Notes: a model not told the origin generated them from the sequence alone. A stretch of DNA of 64,000 bases from Oceanisphaera pacifica (GCF_017498065.1 NZ_JAGDFX010000011.1:62001-126000), one strand, 5' to 3'. Numbered from the stretch's first letter, positions 20,606 through 30,335 are shown. Program-made: numbers and translations.

Positions 20606-22135
20606 ATGTACTCTCGTAAACCCTTTTATATTATTGTGGCCGTGCTGTTTTTAGCCGGTCTGGCATTAATGCTACAACGCCACTTTGTTTATGAAGTGCC
20701 CTGGATGCCCGGTGAAAAACGCCAAATTTGGTCGATTGAAGCTAAAGTGGAATTTGAAGCCCAAGGCAAACCCGTTAAAGCCTCTTTAGCTATTCCGGGT
20801 AGTCAGCCAGGCTTTACGCTAATGAATGAGTCTGCCGCCTCTCCTGGCTACGGTTTGTCTTTTGTTGAGGCCAATGGCAGCAGTCGAGCGGAATGGACCA
20901 TTCGCAATGCCCAAGGCCATCAAGAGCTGTATTACAAAGTCGACATGATGCACGACCCCTTTGCCAAAGCGCCTTTATCGACCCAAGCTCCGGCCATGAT
21001 GGCAGTCGAGGTGGCCGAGCCTTATGCGACCGCCATGGACCAAGTGTTATCTTTAGCCAAAGAGCGCTCAGCTGATGGCATTACTCTGACCCGCGAGCTA
21101 ATCAAAGAGCTCAACAATCGCGGTCAAAACGCTGAGCTACTGGCGCAATATAAGGCACCGGGCCCATTATTAGTGGAGCTGTTGCACCGTGCCGCTGTGC
21201 CAGCGCGATTATTACAAGGGTTACAGCTAGAAGATGGCCGCCGTCGCCAACCGCTGATTAACTTGCTGCAGGTATACGAGGGGGAATCATACGAGTTATT
21301 TAACCCAGAAACCGGCGCTCAGGGTCTGCAAGAGCAACAACTATTATGGGAGTATCATTCCTCACCTGTGCTGGATTTGGTGGGGGGGAATAACTCTCGG
21401 GTGACCTTTACCATGCTGCAACAAGAGCAGCCCACCAATATTGCCTTGGCTAAAAAGTTTGACCAACCCAGCTGGATTGACGTTTCTTTATATAACCTGC
21501 CCTTAGAAGAACAAGCGCTGTTTAAAGGCATTTTATTAGTACCTATTGGTGTGCTGGTGGTGGTATTTTTACGCATTATTGTTGGCGTAAAAACCTCAGG
21601 CACCTTTATGCCGGTGCTGATTGCGATGGCGTTTATTCAAACCAGTTTGATCACAGGACTAGTGGGCTTTTTAATCATTGTTGGCACAGGGTTAATACTG
21701 CGCTCTTATCTCTCACACCTTAATTTGCTGCTGGTGGCGCGAATATCGGCGGTGATCATTATGGTGATAGGCATTATTGGCTTCTTTAGCATAATGGCCT
21801 ATCAGCTTGGTCTGACCGAGGGCATGAAAATCACTTTCTTCCCCATGATCATTTTGGCTTGGACCATAGAGCGCATGTCTATTTTATGGGAAGAAGAAGG
21901 CCCCAAAGAAGTGGTTAAACAAGGCGGTGGCTCGCTAATGGTGGCTGTGGTGGCGTTTTTAGCCATGAACAGTGAAATTGTACGCCACATTACCTTTAAC
22001 TTTTTAGGCTTACAGCTCATTGTGATGGCAGTGGTATTACTGCTGGGCAACTACACCGGTTATCGTCTTACTGAATTAAAGCGCTTTAAACCGCTGGTAG
22101 ACGAATATAATACGGACGGCCACAAGCATGATTAA
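20606..22135 (+). CDS. Inactive transglutaminase fused to a 7TM domain
   Basis: The 509-residue membrane protein starts with one anchor helix (about 8-25). A large extracytoplasmic region follows (about 30-300) resembling the transglutaminase-like domain found beside RimK-type ligases, including LLVELLHRAAVPARLLQGLQLEDGRR. It lacks an obvious Cys-His-Asp triad: no cysteine was found in the product. From about residue 305 there are seven hydrophobic segments (LLVPIGVLVVVFLRIIVGV through LIVMAVVLLLGNYTGY). Five bases separate it from the lipoprotein gene and it overlaps the next gene by eight. A membrane platform for a peptide-ligase system is an inference. Confidence 0.82.
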   Translation: MYSRKPFYIIVAVLFLAGLALMLQRHFVYEVPWMPGEKRQIWSIEAKVEFEAQGKPVKASLAIPGSQPGFTLMNESAASPGYGLSFVEANGSSRAEWTIRNAQGHQELYYKVDMMHDPFAKAPLSTQAPAMMAVEVAEPYATAMDQVLSLAKERSADGITLTRELIKELNNRGQNAELLAQYKAPGPLLVELLHRAAVPARLLQGLQLEDGRRRQPLINLLQVYEGESYELFNPETGAQGLQEQQLLWEYHSSPVLDLVGGNNSRVTFTMLQQEQPTNIALAKKFDQPSWIDVSLYNLPLEEQALFKGILLVPIGVLVVVFLRIIVGVKTSGTFMPVLIAMAFIQTSLITGLVGFLIIVGTGLILRSYLSHLNLLLVARISAVIIMVIGIIGFFSIMAYQLGLTEGMKITFFPMIILAWTIERMSILWEEEGPKEVVKQGGGSLMVAVVAFLAMNSEIVRHITFNFLGLQLIVMAVVLLLGNYTGYRLTELKRFKPLVDEYNTDGHKHD

Positions 22136-23114
22136 ACGTTGGCTAGCACAATACGCCTCCCCTTTTGCCCTCGATAAAATGGGCATTATGGGCATGAATC
22201 AGCGCAATATTTCTTATATCAGCCGTTATAACCCGCGGCGTTTATATCCACTGGTGGATGATAAACTAGAAACTAAGCGCATTGCCCTAGACGCCGATGT
22301 AACAGTGCCCGACTTAATTGGCGTAATTGAGTTTCAACATCAGGTATCGAGTCTGCTAGAAAAAATTAAAGACAGGCCAGGGTTTTGTATTAAGCCGGCC
22401 AAAGGCTCGGGGGGTAAAGGTATAGTGGTGATTGTGAGCCACGACGGCCAGCACTTTATTAAGCCCAGCGGCAAAGGCGAAAGCATTGTTGATTTAGAAC
22501 GCCATGTATCGAATATTCTTGCCGGTTTATTCTCTTTAGGCGGTAAGCCTGATGTGGCGTTAATTGAGGCATTAATTGATTTTGATGAGGTGTTTGACGG
22601 CTTCTCTTACGAAGGCGTGCCCGACAGCCGCGTGATCGTCTTTAAAGGTTTTCCGGTTATGGCCATGATGCGCTTATCTACCAAGGCCTCAGACGGCAAA
22701 GCCAACCTGCACCAAGGTGCCGTGGGCGTGGGGCTGGATATTAACACCGGCAAAGCCATACGCGCCGTGCAGTTTAATCAGCCCGTTCGCTATCACCCCG
22801 ATACCGGACGCGACTTACTCGAGCTTAAAGTGCCCTACTGGGAGCTACTACTCAGCTTGTCATCGTCTTGCTACGAGATGTCGGGTCTGGGTTATATTGG
22901 CACCGACATGGTGCTAGATAAGCAAAAAGGCCCCATGTTATTGGAGCTAAACGCCCGCCCAGGCTTGGCTATTCAAACCGCCAACGGCGCCGGTTTACTA
23001 CCGCGTTTGCGCAAAATAGAACAACTCGGTAAAAATGCCACCTTTAGTCCCGAAGAAAGAGTCACCTTCGCCCGCAAAGAATTTGCCGCTTCAGTAAAAA
23101 ACAAAGCTACATAA
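22128..23114 (+). CDS. RimK-related alpha-L-glutamate ligase-like ATP-grasp protein
   Basis: The 328-residue protein has ATP-grasp features: FCIKPAKGSGGKGIVVI (glycine-rich ATP loop), ALIEALIDFDEVFDGF, DSRVIVFKGFPVMAMMRL and the metal-binding end MLLELNARPGLAIQ. RimK-type enzymes ligate amino acids, often glutamate, to a protein or peptide carboxylate. The substrate here is unknown. It completes the trio with the retropepsin-like lipoprotein and the 7TM protein, an arrangement recurrent in proteobacteria. It has no signal peptide, so ligation would be cytoplasmic while the protease partner faces the periplasm. Confidence 0.87.
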   Translation: MIKRWLAQYASPFALDKMGIMGMNQRNISYISRYNPRRLYPLVDDKLETKRIALDADVTVPDLIGVIEFQHQVSSLLEKIKDRPGFCIKPAKGSGGKGIVVIVSHDGQHFIKPSGKGESIVDLERHVSNILAGLFSLGGKPDVALIEALIDFDEVFDGFSYEGVPDSRVIVFKGFPVMAMMRLSTKASDGKANLHQGAVGVGLDINTGKAIRAVQFNQPVRYHPDTGRDLLELKVPYWELLLSLSSSCYEMSGLGYIGTDMVLDKQKGPMLLELNARPGLAIQTANGAGLLPRLRKIEQLGKNATFSPEERVTFARKEFAASVKNKAT

Positions 23115-23121
23115 GCAAGCC

Positions 23122-23609
23122 GTAGGGTCGAATTCATTCGACCGGTTTTAGGCCACGTACCACGGTTTTTGGTCCAATAAATTGGACCCTACGAAAAGAT
23201 TAAAACCCACCGAATGTCTAAAATGTAGGGTCGAATTCATTCGACCGGTTTTAGGCCACGTACCACGGTTTTTGGTCCAATAAATTGGACCCTACGAAAA
23301 GATTAAAACCCACCGAATGTCTAAAATGTAGGGTCGAATTCATTCGACCGATTTTAGGCCACGTACCACGGTTTTTGGTCCAATAAATTGGACCCTACGA
23401 AAAGATTAAAACCCACCGAATGTCTAAAATGTAGGGTCGAATTCATTCGACCGGTTTTAGGCCACGTGCCACGGTTTTGGTCCAATAAATTGGACCCTAC
23501 GAAAAGATTAAAACCCACCGAATGTCTAAAATGTAGGGTCGAATTCATTCGACCGATTTTAGGCCGTACCACGGCTTTTGTGCGAATAAATTCGCCCTTA
23601 CATAAACAA
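23122..23609. repeat. REP-like array: 103-bp unit, nearly five tandem copies
   Basis: Units begin at 23122, 23225, 23328, 23431 and 23533 (period 103, 103, 103, 102; the last is incomplete). Each full unit has two perfect palindromes, GGTCGAATTCATTCGACC and GGTCCAATAAATTGGACC. The first is preceded by GTAG and the second followed by CTAC, so the outer words are themselves inverted. The partial last unit ends with a GCGAATAAATTCGC palindrome. The array lies immediately downstream of the transposase gene. Confidence 0.92.
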
Positions 23610-23629
23610 AAAATAATTATTTACCACTC

Positions 23630-24079
23630 TTATAACCATATTGCATCCCAATGCGGATAATCTTCTATACGCTCAACTAATCCCTTGCGCAATGGGTTAG
23701 CAACAATATAACGGGCAATATGCTTTATATCTTCTTCCTGCCTTAATGCATGATCGTAATATCCTTTTTGCCATATTGCCCCCTGCCTTTGCATCGTCAC
23801 ATTTAACTGCCTGGCGGTTTTTCCTTTTAGCATTTTGACAACCTCAGACAATGTCAGTGAAGTATTCAAAGCAAATAACCAATGCAAGTGATCAGGCATC
23901 ACTACCCATGCTAGCGAGCTAACACTATAGGTGTCATGTAGGTTTTTTAATTCACTGATAACGATACGAGCATTCGTAAATTGACTAAATACCGGTTCGC
24001 GATTGTAGGTACAAATCGTAACGTGATAGGCAGTGTTAGCCATAGAATTACGCCCGATAAGCAGCTTCTCTCTCGACAT
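23630..24079 (-). CDS. REP-associated tyrosine transposase (RAYT, Y1/HUH superfamily)
   Basis: The 149-residue product contains the HUH motif MPDHLHWLF (His64, His66) after a first strand AYHVTICTYNREPVF. MLKGKTARQLN, IWQKGYYDHALRQEEDIKHIARYI (probable nucleophile Tyr124) and ANPLRKGLV follow. This is the TnpA_REP/RAYT signature, distinct from IS200 TnpA. Such enzymes nick single-stranded REP hairpins. Here the gene is bracketed by palindrome arrays on both sides, the classic REPtron layout. The start could be the first Met or Met13 (MANTAYHV). The frame looks intact. Confidence 0.9.
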   Translation of the reverse strand: MSREKLLIGRNSMANTAYHVTICTYNREPVFSQFTNARIVISELKNLHDTYSVSSLAWVVMPDHLHWLFALNTSLTLSEVVKMLKGKTARQLNVTMQRQGAIWQKGYYDHALRQEEDIKHIARYIVANPLRKGLVERIEDYPHWDAIWL

Positions 24080-24159
24080 AATGTGTACCGCGCAGAAACA
24101 GAAGAGATGCGATAAGAGTAGCAGAGGCTTAGCCAGCTAGGGTTTGTTTTGATCCAGTC

Positions 24160-24296
24160 ATTTTTGGTCCAATGAATTGGACCCTACGAAAAGATTTAAA
24201 CCCAACGGGTGTATTAAATGTAGGGTCGAATTCATTCGACCGGTTTTAGGCCACGTACCACGGGTTTTGGTCCAATGAATTGGACCCTACGAAAAT
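24160..24296. repeat. REP-like array upstream of the transposase
   Basis: About one and a half copies of the same unit as at 23122-23609, with GGTCCAATGAATTGGACC at both ends and GGTCGAATTCATTCGACC between them. The spacer at about 24190-24215 (AAGATTTAAACCCAACGGGTG) is diverged from the downstream array. Confidence 0.9.
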
Positions 24297-24331
24297 AAAA
24301 AAGCCCCAGACCGTTTGGTTGGGGCTTTTGC
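24297..24331 (-). terminator. Terminator of the rnm-yciO-rluB unit
   Basis: On the minus strand AAGCCCCAACCAAACGGTCTGGGGC is a stem-loop followed by six T, about 30 bases after the rluB stop. It closely resembles the trp operon terminator at 33784. Confidence 0.85.
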
Positions 24332-24356
24332 TTTAGCTAGGCGCTTGGCGCTGTTT

Positions 24357-25307
24357 TTACAACCTTGTTTTCGGTTTTTGCTTGGGGTTGCGGGCGCGTT
24401 TAGGGGCGGCGGGCTTTTTCTTTGGCCCTGTGCTGGCACCGGTTCCGGCGTTGGTGCCGCCGCTTTTTACACGGGTATTATGGCGGCGTACGGCTTTGCG
24501 AATTTGCGTTAGCTGCTTATGACGCTTAGGCGCATCCACCTCTACCTTAGTTTCTTTTTCTGCTGTTAACCCCACGGCACCGCGCAGGTAATTCACCTGA
24601 TCCAGAGGCATTTCAGACCAGCCCCCACGAGGCACATCTTTGGGTAGCAGTATTTTACCGTAACGCACCCGGATCAAACGGCTAACCTGCATCTCTTGTG
24701 ACTCCCACAAGCGACGTACTTCGCGGTTACGACCTTCTTTTAACGTCACATGAAACCAGTGGTTCATGCCCTCGCCACCGCTGTATTTAATGGTATCAAA
24801 TTTCCCCATACCATCTTCTAGCATCACGCCTTTTAACAAACGTTGCACCATGGCTTGGTCAACTTCACCAAAAACGCGCACCGCATATTCACGGTCAATT
24901 TCGTGGCGTGGGTGCATTAAGCGGTTGGCTAACTCGCCGTCTGTAGTAAACAGCAATAACCCTGAGGTATTCACATCTAAACGCCCTACCGAGATCCAGC
25001 GAGCGCCTTGCAGTTTTGGCAGGCGATCAAATACCGTTGGTCGCCCTTCGGGATCTTTACGGGTACTCACTTCACCTTCTGGCTTGTGGTAGGCCAATAC
25101 GCGGCACATTACATCGGCTTCAGCTTGCGTTTCTATTTGGTGGCCGTCTACGCGAATTTGCTCGCGCCCCGTCACACGATCGCCTAATACGGCAACCTTG
25201 CCATCCACACTCACTCGTCCTTGGCTGATCATCGCCTCAAGTTCACGGCGTGATCCTCTGCCAGCTCGCGCCAGCACTTTTTGCAGTTTTTCTGTCATGT
25301 TACTCAT
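24357..25307 (-). CDS. rluB: 23S rRNA pseudouridine 2605 synthase RluB
   Basis: RluB converts U2605 of 23S rRNA to pseudouridine. The 316-residue product starts with an S4 RNA-binding domain ([22 protein letters not shown]). The RsuA-family catalytic domain follows with the aspartate motif [28 protein letters not shown] basic, Lys/Arg-rich tail (about 265-316) is usual for RluB. In E. coli rluB lies beside yciO and the trp operon, as here. Confidence 0.95.
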   Translation of the reverse strand: MSNMTEKLQKVLARAGRGSRRELEAMISQGRVSVDGKVAVLGDRVTGREQIRVDGHQIETQAEADVMCRVLAYHKPEGEVSTRKDPEGRPTVFDRLPKLQGARWISVGRLDVNTSGLLLFTTDGELANRLMHPRHEIDREYAVRVFGEVDQAMVQRLLKGVMLEDGMGKFDTIKYSGGEGMNHWFHVTLKEGRNREVRRLWESQEMQVSRLIRVRYGKILLPKDVPRGGWSEMPLDQVNYLRGAVGLTAEKETKVEVDAPKRHKQLTQIRKAVRRHNTRVKSGGTNAGTGASTGPKKKPAAPKRARNPKQKPKTRL

Positions 25308-25321
25308 TGTTCACCAAGGAC

Positions 25322-25942
25322 TTATTCAAAAGGGCGAGTATCGCCGGCACCCGCACGGGCAATCACAGGGCTGTCGTCATACAGCTCAACCACTGTGGTG
25401 GGTTGTGGGTCTAACACGCCACCGTCAATAATTAAATCAACGTGTTTTTCTAGCTGCTCACGGATCAAGTGTGGATCGTACTCAGCGTCGGTTTGCTCAG
25501 GCAAAATTAAACTACCCGACATTAATGGCTCGCCCAGCGCCTCTAATAACGCCAGCGTAATAGGATTATTAGGCACCCGCAGGCCAATGGTTTTACGCTT
25601 AGGGTTTTGCAAACGCTTAGGCACTTCTTTAGTGGCGCGCAAAATAAAGGTATAAGCACCTGGGGTGTTATTTTTCATTAATCTAAAGGCGCCATTATCA
25701 ACTCGCGCATAAAACGACAGTTCAGATAAATCACGGCACACTAAGGTAAAGTTATGATCTTTTTCTAGCTTACGGATGCGACAAATTCGCTCCATGGCAT
25801 TTTTATCACCTACTAGGCAGCCAATGGCATAGCCTGAGTCTGTAGGGTAAACCAGCACGCCACCTTGACGAATAATCGCCACCGCCTGATTAATTAGGCG
25901 CGGTTGTGGGTTGTCGGGGTGCAGTTCAAAATATTGGCTCAT
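25322..25942 (-). CDS. yciO: YciO family protein (Sua5/YrdC fold)
   Basis: YciO resembles TsaC/Sua5 threonylcarbamoyl-AMP synthases but is usually regarded as a distinct paralogue whose cellular role is unsettled. The 206 residues (identical length to E. coli YciO) show GGVLVYPTDSGYAIGC, ICRIRKLEKDHNFTLVCRDLSE, PGAYTFILRATKEVPKR and TIGLRVPN. These cover the carbamoyl and nucleotide-binding region of the fold. It sits between rnm and rluB with short gaps, suggesting one transcript. Confidence 0.92.
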   Translation of the reverse strand: MSQYFELHPDNPQPRLINQAVAIIRQGGVLVYPTDSGYAIGCLVGDKNAMERICRIRKLEKDHNFTLVCRDLSELSFYARVDNGAFRLMKNNTPGAYTFILRATKEVPKRLQNPKRKTIGLRVPNNPITLALLEALGEPLMSGSLILPEQTDAEYDPHLIREQLEKHVDLIIDGGVLDPQPTTVVELYDDSPVIARAGAGDTRPFE

Positions 25943-25959
25943 GATTCCTCCCGGAATGA

Positions 25960-26799
25960 TTAGGTTTGTTCACCTGAAATAAAACGTGTCCACACTGGGG
26001 TAGCTTCTTTAGGCAGCCACAATTGTCGGCCCAGTTCGCGCCATTGGCTAGGAAAATGAAAATCTGAGCCAACCGATGCTTCCAGCTGATACTCTTTGCT
26101 CCATTCCCCCAAGGTAGCACGCTCTTGTGGGCTTTGCTGTGCCATAGAGACTTCCATGGCATCACCGCCGGCTTCGGCAAAGGCGATGATCATTTTTCTG
26201 ATCCATTTGTTCGATAGGTCGTAACGGGTAGGGTGCGCCAGCACCGCCACGCCGCCCGCCTGATGAATTGCCGTTATGGCCTCATCTAACGAACACCAAT
26301 TAGGCGGAGCATACCCCGTATTGCCACGGCTTAAAAACTTTTTAAACACTTTTCCCATCGAATCCGCCGCCCCTTGGCTAACTAACCACTGCGCCATGTG
26401 GCTGCGGGTAATGGGCGCGTCTCCGGCAATGGCCCGTGCGCCCTCATAACCGCCTGCAAAGTTGGCTTTTTCGAGGCGCTCCGCCATTAGATGTGCGCGC
26501 AGCTCACGTCGGTTTTGCTGCTCTGCCAACAAGGCATTTAAGCCTTGATGATCGATTTGAATATTCAGCCCCACCACATGCACTTCTAACGATTGCCATA
26601 AGCAGGATATTTCTACGCCATTAATCAATCGCACCCCAAACTCTGTTGCAGCTTGTGCCGCTTCGGCTAATCCGCCCAAGGTATCGTGATCGGTTAACGC
26701 CAGCACATCCACTTCTTTTTCGGCCGCGCGCGCCATTAATTCCCTTGGCGTAAGCTGACCGTCGGACGCTGTAGAATGGCTGTGTAAATCAATTCGCAT
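25960..26799 (-). CDS. rnm: RNase AM (YciV/TrpH), PHP-domain 5'-3' exonuclease
   Basis: The PHP-family enzyme of E. coli (RNase AM) trims 5' ends of rRNAs and also hydrolyses 3',5'-nucleotide bisphosphates. The 279-residue product has the metal-binding motifs DLHSHSTASDG (near residue 4), ALTDHDTLGG (about 36), a conserved HPTRYDLSNKWI block and the C-terminal GSDFHFPSQW. It is divergent from the trp operon, starting about 80 bases from trpL. Confidence 0.93.
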   Translation of the reverse strand: MRIDLHSHSTASDGQLTPRELMARAAEKEVDVLALTDHDTLGGLAEAAQAATEFGVRLINGVEISCLWQSLEVHVVGLNIQIDHQGLNALLAEQQNRRELRAHLMAERLEKANFAGGYEGARAIAGDAPITRSHMAQWLVSQGAADSMGKVFKKFLSRGNTGYAPPNWCSLDEAITAIHQAGGVAVLAHPTRYDLSNKWIRKMIIAFAEAGGDAMEVSMAQQSPQERATLGEWSKEYQLEASVGSDFHFPSQWRELGRQLWLPKEATPVWTRFISGEQT

Positions 26800-26819
26800 A
26801 AAAAATCCTGAACTTTGGG

Positions 26820-26859
26820 TTGACTTGTGCCCCCGATTATCGTTTAACTATACATAGTT
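26820..26859 (+). promoter_or_regulatory. trp promoter with candidate TrpR operator
   Basis: TTGACT (26820-26825) and TTAACT (26844-26849) are separated by 18 bases. The -10 hexamer is the same as in the E. coli trp promoter. A perfect dyad AACTAT-AC-ATAGTT (26846-26859) overlaps the -10, the place where TrpR binds in E. coli. It lacks the exact CTAG half-site words, so the operator call is tentative. Confidence 0.55.
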
Positions 26860-26881
26860 TTAGATTAACGAGCAGAGCGAT

Positions 26882-26935
26882 ATGTTTCAGCAAATTCCCA
26901 CTTTACGTATTATTTGGTGGTGGCACACTCCTTAA
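26882..26935 (+). CDS. trpL: trp operon leader peptide
   Basis: A 17-residue frame reads MFQQIPTLRIIWWWHTP, with three consecutive Trp codons near its end. This is the classic control peptide for ribosome-mediated attenuation. A GAGCAGAGCGAT ribosome-site region precedes it. CACAC right after the Trp codons can pair with GTGTG (26942-26946), and a strong terminator follows at 26986. Stalling at Trp codons would favour an antiterminator and transcription into trpE. Confidence 0.93.
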   Translation: MFQQIPTLRIIWWWHTP

Positions 26936-26985
26936 ACGGGCGTGTGATTTGCTGTATCTGTCTTTAAAGGCTCAGCGAACATAAA

Positions 26986-27011
26986 AGCCCGCCCCAGTGC
27001 GGGCTTTTTTA
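26986..27011 (+). terminator. trp attenuator terminator
   Basis: A seven-base stem AGCCCGC/GCGGGCT with a six-base loop is followed by six T. It lies 50 bases after the leader peptide stop and well before trpE, the position of an attenuator. Confidence 0.92.
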
Positions 27012-27033
27012 TTATCTAGCAAAAGGTGGCGTG

Positions 27034-27171
27034 ATGAAACCAACCCAGCACATTTTTTGGCGATGGCAAGCAGAAACTCATGTAACACCCATCAAAACGG
27101 CATTTGTTTCTATTATTGATACCGACATTGCCAGCCAGGTGATCAGGCAAGTACCTGATGACCGCGATTAA
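27034..27171 (+). CDS. Small 45-residue ORF between the trp attenuator and trpE
   Basis: An ATG frame begins MKPTQHIFWRWQAETHVTP and ends QVIRQVPDDRD, with AAAGGTGG just upstream. It lies entirely between the attenuator and trpE and would be translated only when transcription passes the attenuator. It contains two Trp codons (FWRW). It ends 19 bases before the trpE start, whose own site is ATAAGGAAAAAAC. I do not recognise the peptide. It could be a real small protein, a second leader or chance. Confidence 0.4.
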   Translation: MKPTQHIFWRWQAETHVTPIKTAFVSIIDTDIASQVIRQVPDDRD

Positions 27172-27190
27172 TACATAAGGAAAAAACATC

Positions 27191-28741
27191 ATGGCGCATG
27201 GTCCGCTCCAGATATTATTGCAAGACGCACCCTACACAGACGATCCACTGGCATTATTTGCCGCCCTCACTCAGCCTGGCGACAACAGCCTCTTGCTAGA
27301 GTCAGCCGAAATAGACACCAAAGCCGGCACCCAAAGCTTATTAATGCTTGATGCCTGTGTACGCTTAGTCTGCCAAGGTCGCACCGTAACCCTAACGGCG
27401 CTTAACAACAACGGCCTACCGGCGCTCGATTTAGTGGCACAAGCGCTGGGGGGCGAGCGCCTTGCAGAGCAATTGGTGGTCACCTTTGCAAAAGCCGACG
27501 ACACACTCGACGAAGATAACCGCTTAAAAGCGCCCTCTGTGCTAGAAACCTTGCGCCTTATTTTAACGCGCTTTAATGCCGACCTTGGCCCGCAGCATAT
27601 TTTTATGGCCGGCACCTTTGCCTACGATTTAATTGCCTCGTTTGAGCAACTGGCCGAGGTTCCTCAAGGCATTAACACTTGCCCCGATTTTTGTTTTTAT
27701 CTGGCCGAAACCCTGATCACTTTGGATCATAAACAAGAAACAGCGCATTTATCAGCCTGCGTATTTGATAGCGCAGAGCAGCCAAGATTAGCCGAGCGCC
27801 TTAACCAGCTGAGTCATGCTTGTGGCGAACAACATCCTGAGCCCATCGCCGATACGCAACTGCATGGCCACATTGAAGCCAGCAAGAGCGACCGCGAGTT
27901 TAAACGTGATGTGAACGACCTAAAACAGCACATTAAAGATGGCAATATTTTTCAGGTGGTGCCCTCGCGCAGCTTTAGCCTGCCCTGCCCGCGCCCCTTG
28001 GCGGCCTATCGCAAGCTCAAGCAAACCAACCCCAGCCCCTATTTGTTTTATGTGAACGATCAAGACTTCACCTTATTTGGCGCCAGCCCCGAAAGCTCAG
28101 TAAAATTTGATCATGCCAGCCGCCAAGTGGAAATGTACCCCATTGCCGGCACCCGTAAACGGGGTATTAACCCCGATGGCAGCATTAATCTGGACTTAGA
28201 CGGACGCATCGAACTCGACCTGCGCCAAGATGCCAAAGAAACCGCCGAGCACTTAATGTTGGTCGACTTGGCCCGCAACGACATTGCGCGCATTAGTGAG
28301 CCCGGCAGCCGCTATGTAAAAGATTTATTAAGCGTCGATCGCTACAGCCATGTGATGCATTTAGTGTCGCGTGTAGTAGGCACCCTTCGCCACGACTTAG
28401 ACGCCCTGCACGGTTATCAGGCCTGCATGAACATGGGCACGCTCACCGGCGCGCCAAAAATTCGCGCCAGCGCACTTATTCGCGAGGTAGAGCAACAACG
28501 CCGTGGCAGCTATGGCGGCGCTGTGGGTTATGTTAACGGCCAAGGCGATATGGACACCTGCATTGTGATTCGCTCCGCTTTTGTCAGCGATGGCGTGGCT
28601 CATGTACAAGCCGGCGCCGGTGTGGTGTATGACTCAGATCCGCAATCGGAAGCTGATGAAACACGCAACAAAGCAGCGGCGGTACTCAATGCCATCGCCC
28701 TTGCCCACGGCACCACATTGGCGGAGGTGAGCCATGACTAA
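27191..28741 (+). CDS. trpE: Anthranilate synthase component I
   Basis: TrpE converts chorismate to anthranilate using ammonia supplied by the TrpG glutaminase. The 516 residues include the regulatory Trp-binding LLLESAEI near position 38. The chorismate-binding domain includes [61 protein letters not shown] and [23 protein letters not shown]. Length is close to E. coli (520). The stop overlaps the trpGD start by eight bases. Confidence 0.98.
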   Translation: MAHGPLQILLQDAPYTDDPLALFAALTQPGDNSLLLESAEIDTKAGTQSLLMLDACVRLVCQGRTVTLTALNNNGLPALDLVAQALGGERLAEQLVVTFAKADDTLDEDNRLKAPSVLETLRLILTRFNADLGPQHIFMAGTFAYDLIASFEQLAEVPQGINTCPDFCFYLAETLITLDHKQETAHLSACVFDSAEQPRLAERLNQLSHACGEQHPEPIADTQLHGHIEASKSDREFKRDVNDLKQHIKDGNIFQVVPSRSFSLPCPRPLAAYRKLKQTNPSPYLFYVNDQDFTLFGASPESSVKFDHASRQVEMYPIAGTRKRGINPDGSINLDLDGRIELDLRQDAKETAEHLMLVDLARNDIARISEPGSRYVKDLLSVDRYSHVMHLVSRVVGTLRHDLDALHGYQACMNMGTLTGAPKIRASALIREVEQQRRGSYGGAVGYVNGQGDMDTCIVIRSAFVSDGVAHVQAGAGVVYDSDPQSEADETRNKAAAVLNAIALAHGTTLAEVSHD

Positions 28742-30335
28742 GACGATTTTTTTACTGGATAATTACGACTCTTTTACCTACAACTTGGTTGACCAATTTC
28801 GCAGCCTAAATGCCAGCGTTAAGGTATTTCGCAATTCAGTGCCGGTGGCGCAACTCGTGGCCGCCATAGAAAGCAGTGAACAAGCCGGCGAGCGCCCTAT
28901 TCTGGTGCTGTCTCCAGGCCCAGGCACACCTAGCCAGGCGGGCAATATGCCCGAGCTGATTAATGCCTGTATTGGCCAGTTTCCTATTTTAGGGATTTGT
29001 TTAGGTCATCAAGCCTTGGTTGAGCACTATGGCGGTGTGGTAGAAAGTGCCGGTGAAATTAAGCACGGCAAAAGCTCATCCGTTAGCCACAATGGCCAAG
29101 GGGTATTTGCTAACCTATCTAACCCGCTGCCGGTGGCGCGTTATCATTCATTGGTGGGGTCAAAAATCCCTAGCACTTTAGCCGTTATTGCCGACTATCA
29201 TGGCATGACCATGGCCGTGCAAGACACCGCCAAGCGGGTATTGGGTTTTCAGTTTCATCCCGAGTCCATTATGACCACAGAAGGGGCACAACTGCTGGCG
29301 CAAAGCTTAGATTTTTTAAACGCCCCCGAAACCAAAGCCATGGATCAGTTATTTAGGGGCGAGCATATTAGTCGCACCCAAGCTCATGGTTTATTTAGCG
29401 AGCTAATTAAGGGCGACATGGATCAAATGACCATGGCATCTTTATTAACAGTGCTCAAAATGAAAGGCGAAACCCCCGACGAAATCGCCGGTGCCGCCCA
29501 AGCCCTGCTAGATGCCGCCTCGCCTTTCCCGCGTCCTGAATACCCGTTTTGCGATATTGTGGGCACCGGTGGCGATGGCATGAACACCATAAATGTGTCT
29601 ACCACCTCGGCATTAGTGGCAGCGGCCTGTGGCATTAAAGTGGCCAAGCACGGCAACCGAGGCGTGTCATCTAAGTCGGGCTCCTCTGACTTACTTGAAC
29701 AATTGGGCATCGACCTTAATATGAGCGCCGATCGCGCCCGCAAATGCCTAGACGAAGTGAATGCTTGCTTCTTATTTGCGCCTAACTATCACGGCGGCAT
29801 TCGCCACGCCATGCCCGTGCGCCAAGCTTTAAAAACCCGCACCATCTTTAATATATTAGGGCCGCTTATCAACCCCGCTCGCCCCAACTTTATGTTGTTG
29901 GGCGTTTATGCCGAGCACCTAGTGCGCCCCATTGCCGACACCTTGCAAGCCATGGGCTTAAAGCGCGGCATGGTGGTGCACGGTAGTGGACTCGATGAAG
30001 TGGCCATTCATGGCCCCACTACAGTGGCAGAAATACATAATGGCGTGATCAGCGAATATCAAATTACCCCGGAAGAGTTAGGCCTAGAGCGCTTTGACAT
30101 TAGCGCCATTGCCGGTGGCGAGCCCAGTGAAAATAAAGCCATTACCCTAAGTCTTTTAGAAGGTGGCGGCACCCCAGCACAACAAGGCGTGATTGCCATG
30201 AACGTGGCGCCCTTGTTGGTGATGAACGGCCAGGCTGAGACCCTAAAAGAAGCCGCAGCCCAAGTGCTGACTGTGTTAAAATCGGGCAAAGCCATGGATG
30301 TAGCCAATAAATTGGCGGAGTTTAGTCAATGTTAA
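28734..30335 (+). CDS. trpGD: Bifunctional anthranilate synthase glutaminase / anthranilate phosphoribosyltransferase (TrpGD fusion)
   Basis: The first 195 residues form a class I glutaminase that passes ammonia to Trp[14 protein letters not shown], the nucleophile cysteine in [12 protein letters not shown], and [10 protein letters not shown]. The rest (from about 205) is the phosphoribosyltransferase, with [60 protein letters not shown] and VHGSGLDEV. The fusion is the arrangement seen in Enterobacterales and relatives. It overlaps both trpE and trpCF, indicating translational coupling. Confidence 0.98.
   Translation: MTKTIFLLDNYDSFTYNLVDQFRSLNASVKVFRNSVPVAQLVAAIESSEQAGERPILVLSPGPGTPSQAGNMPELINACIGQFPILGICLGHQALVEHYGGVVESAGEIKHGKSSSVSHNGQGVFANLSNPLPVARYHSLVGSKIPSTLAVIADYHGMTMAVQDTAKRVLGFQFHPESIMTTEGAQLLAQSLDFLNAPETKAMDQLFRGEHISRTQAHGLFSELIKGDMDQMTMASLLTVLKMKGETPDEIAGAAQALLDAASPFPRPEYPFCDIVGTGGDGMNTINVSTTSALVAAACGIKVAKHGNRGVSSKSGSSDLLEQLGIDLNMSADRARKCLDEVNACFLFAPNYHGGIRHAMPVRQALKTRTIFNILGPLINPARPNFMLLGVYAEHLVRPIADTLQAMGLKRGMVVHGSGLDEVAIHGPTTVAEIHNGVISEYQITPEELGLERFDISAIAGGEPSENKAITLSLLEGGGTPAQQGVIAMNVAPLLVMNGQAETLKEAAAQVLTVLKSGKAMDVANKLAEFSQC

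Noticed and set aside
23122-23609. Regularly spaced repeats resembling a CRISPR array
   Set aside because: The whole 103-bp unit is repeated with no variable spacers, and each unit holds two palindromes; no cas genes are nearby. It fits REP arrays beside a RAYT gene.
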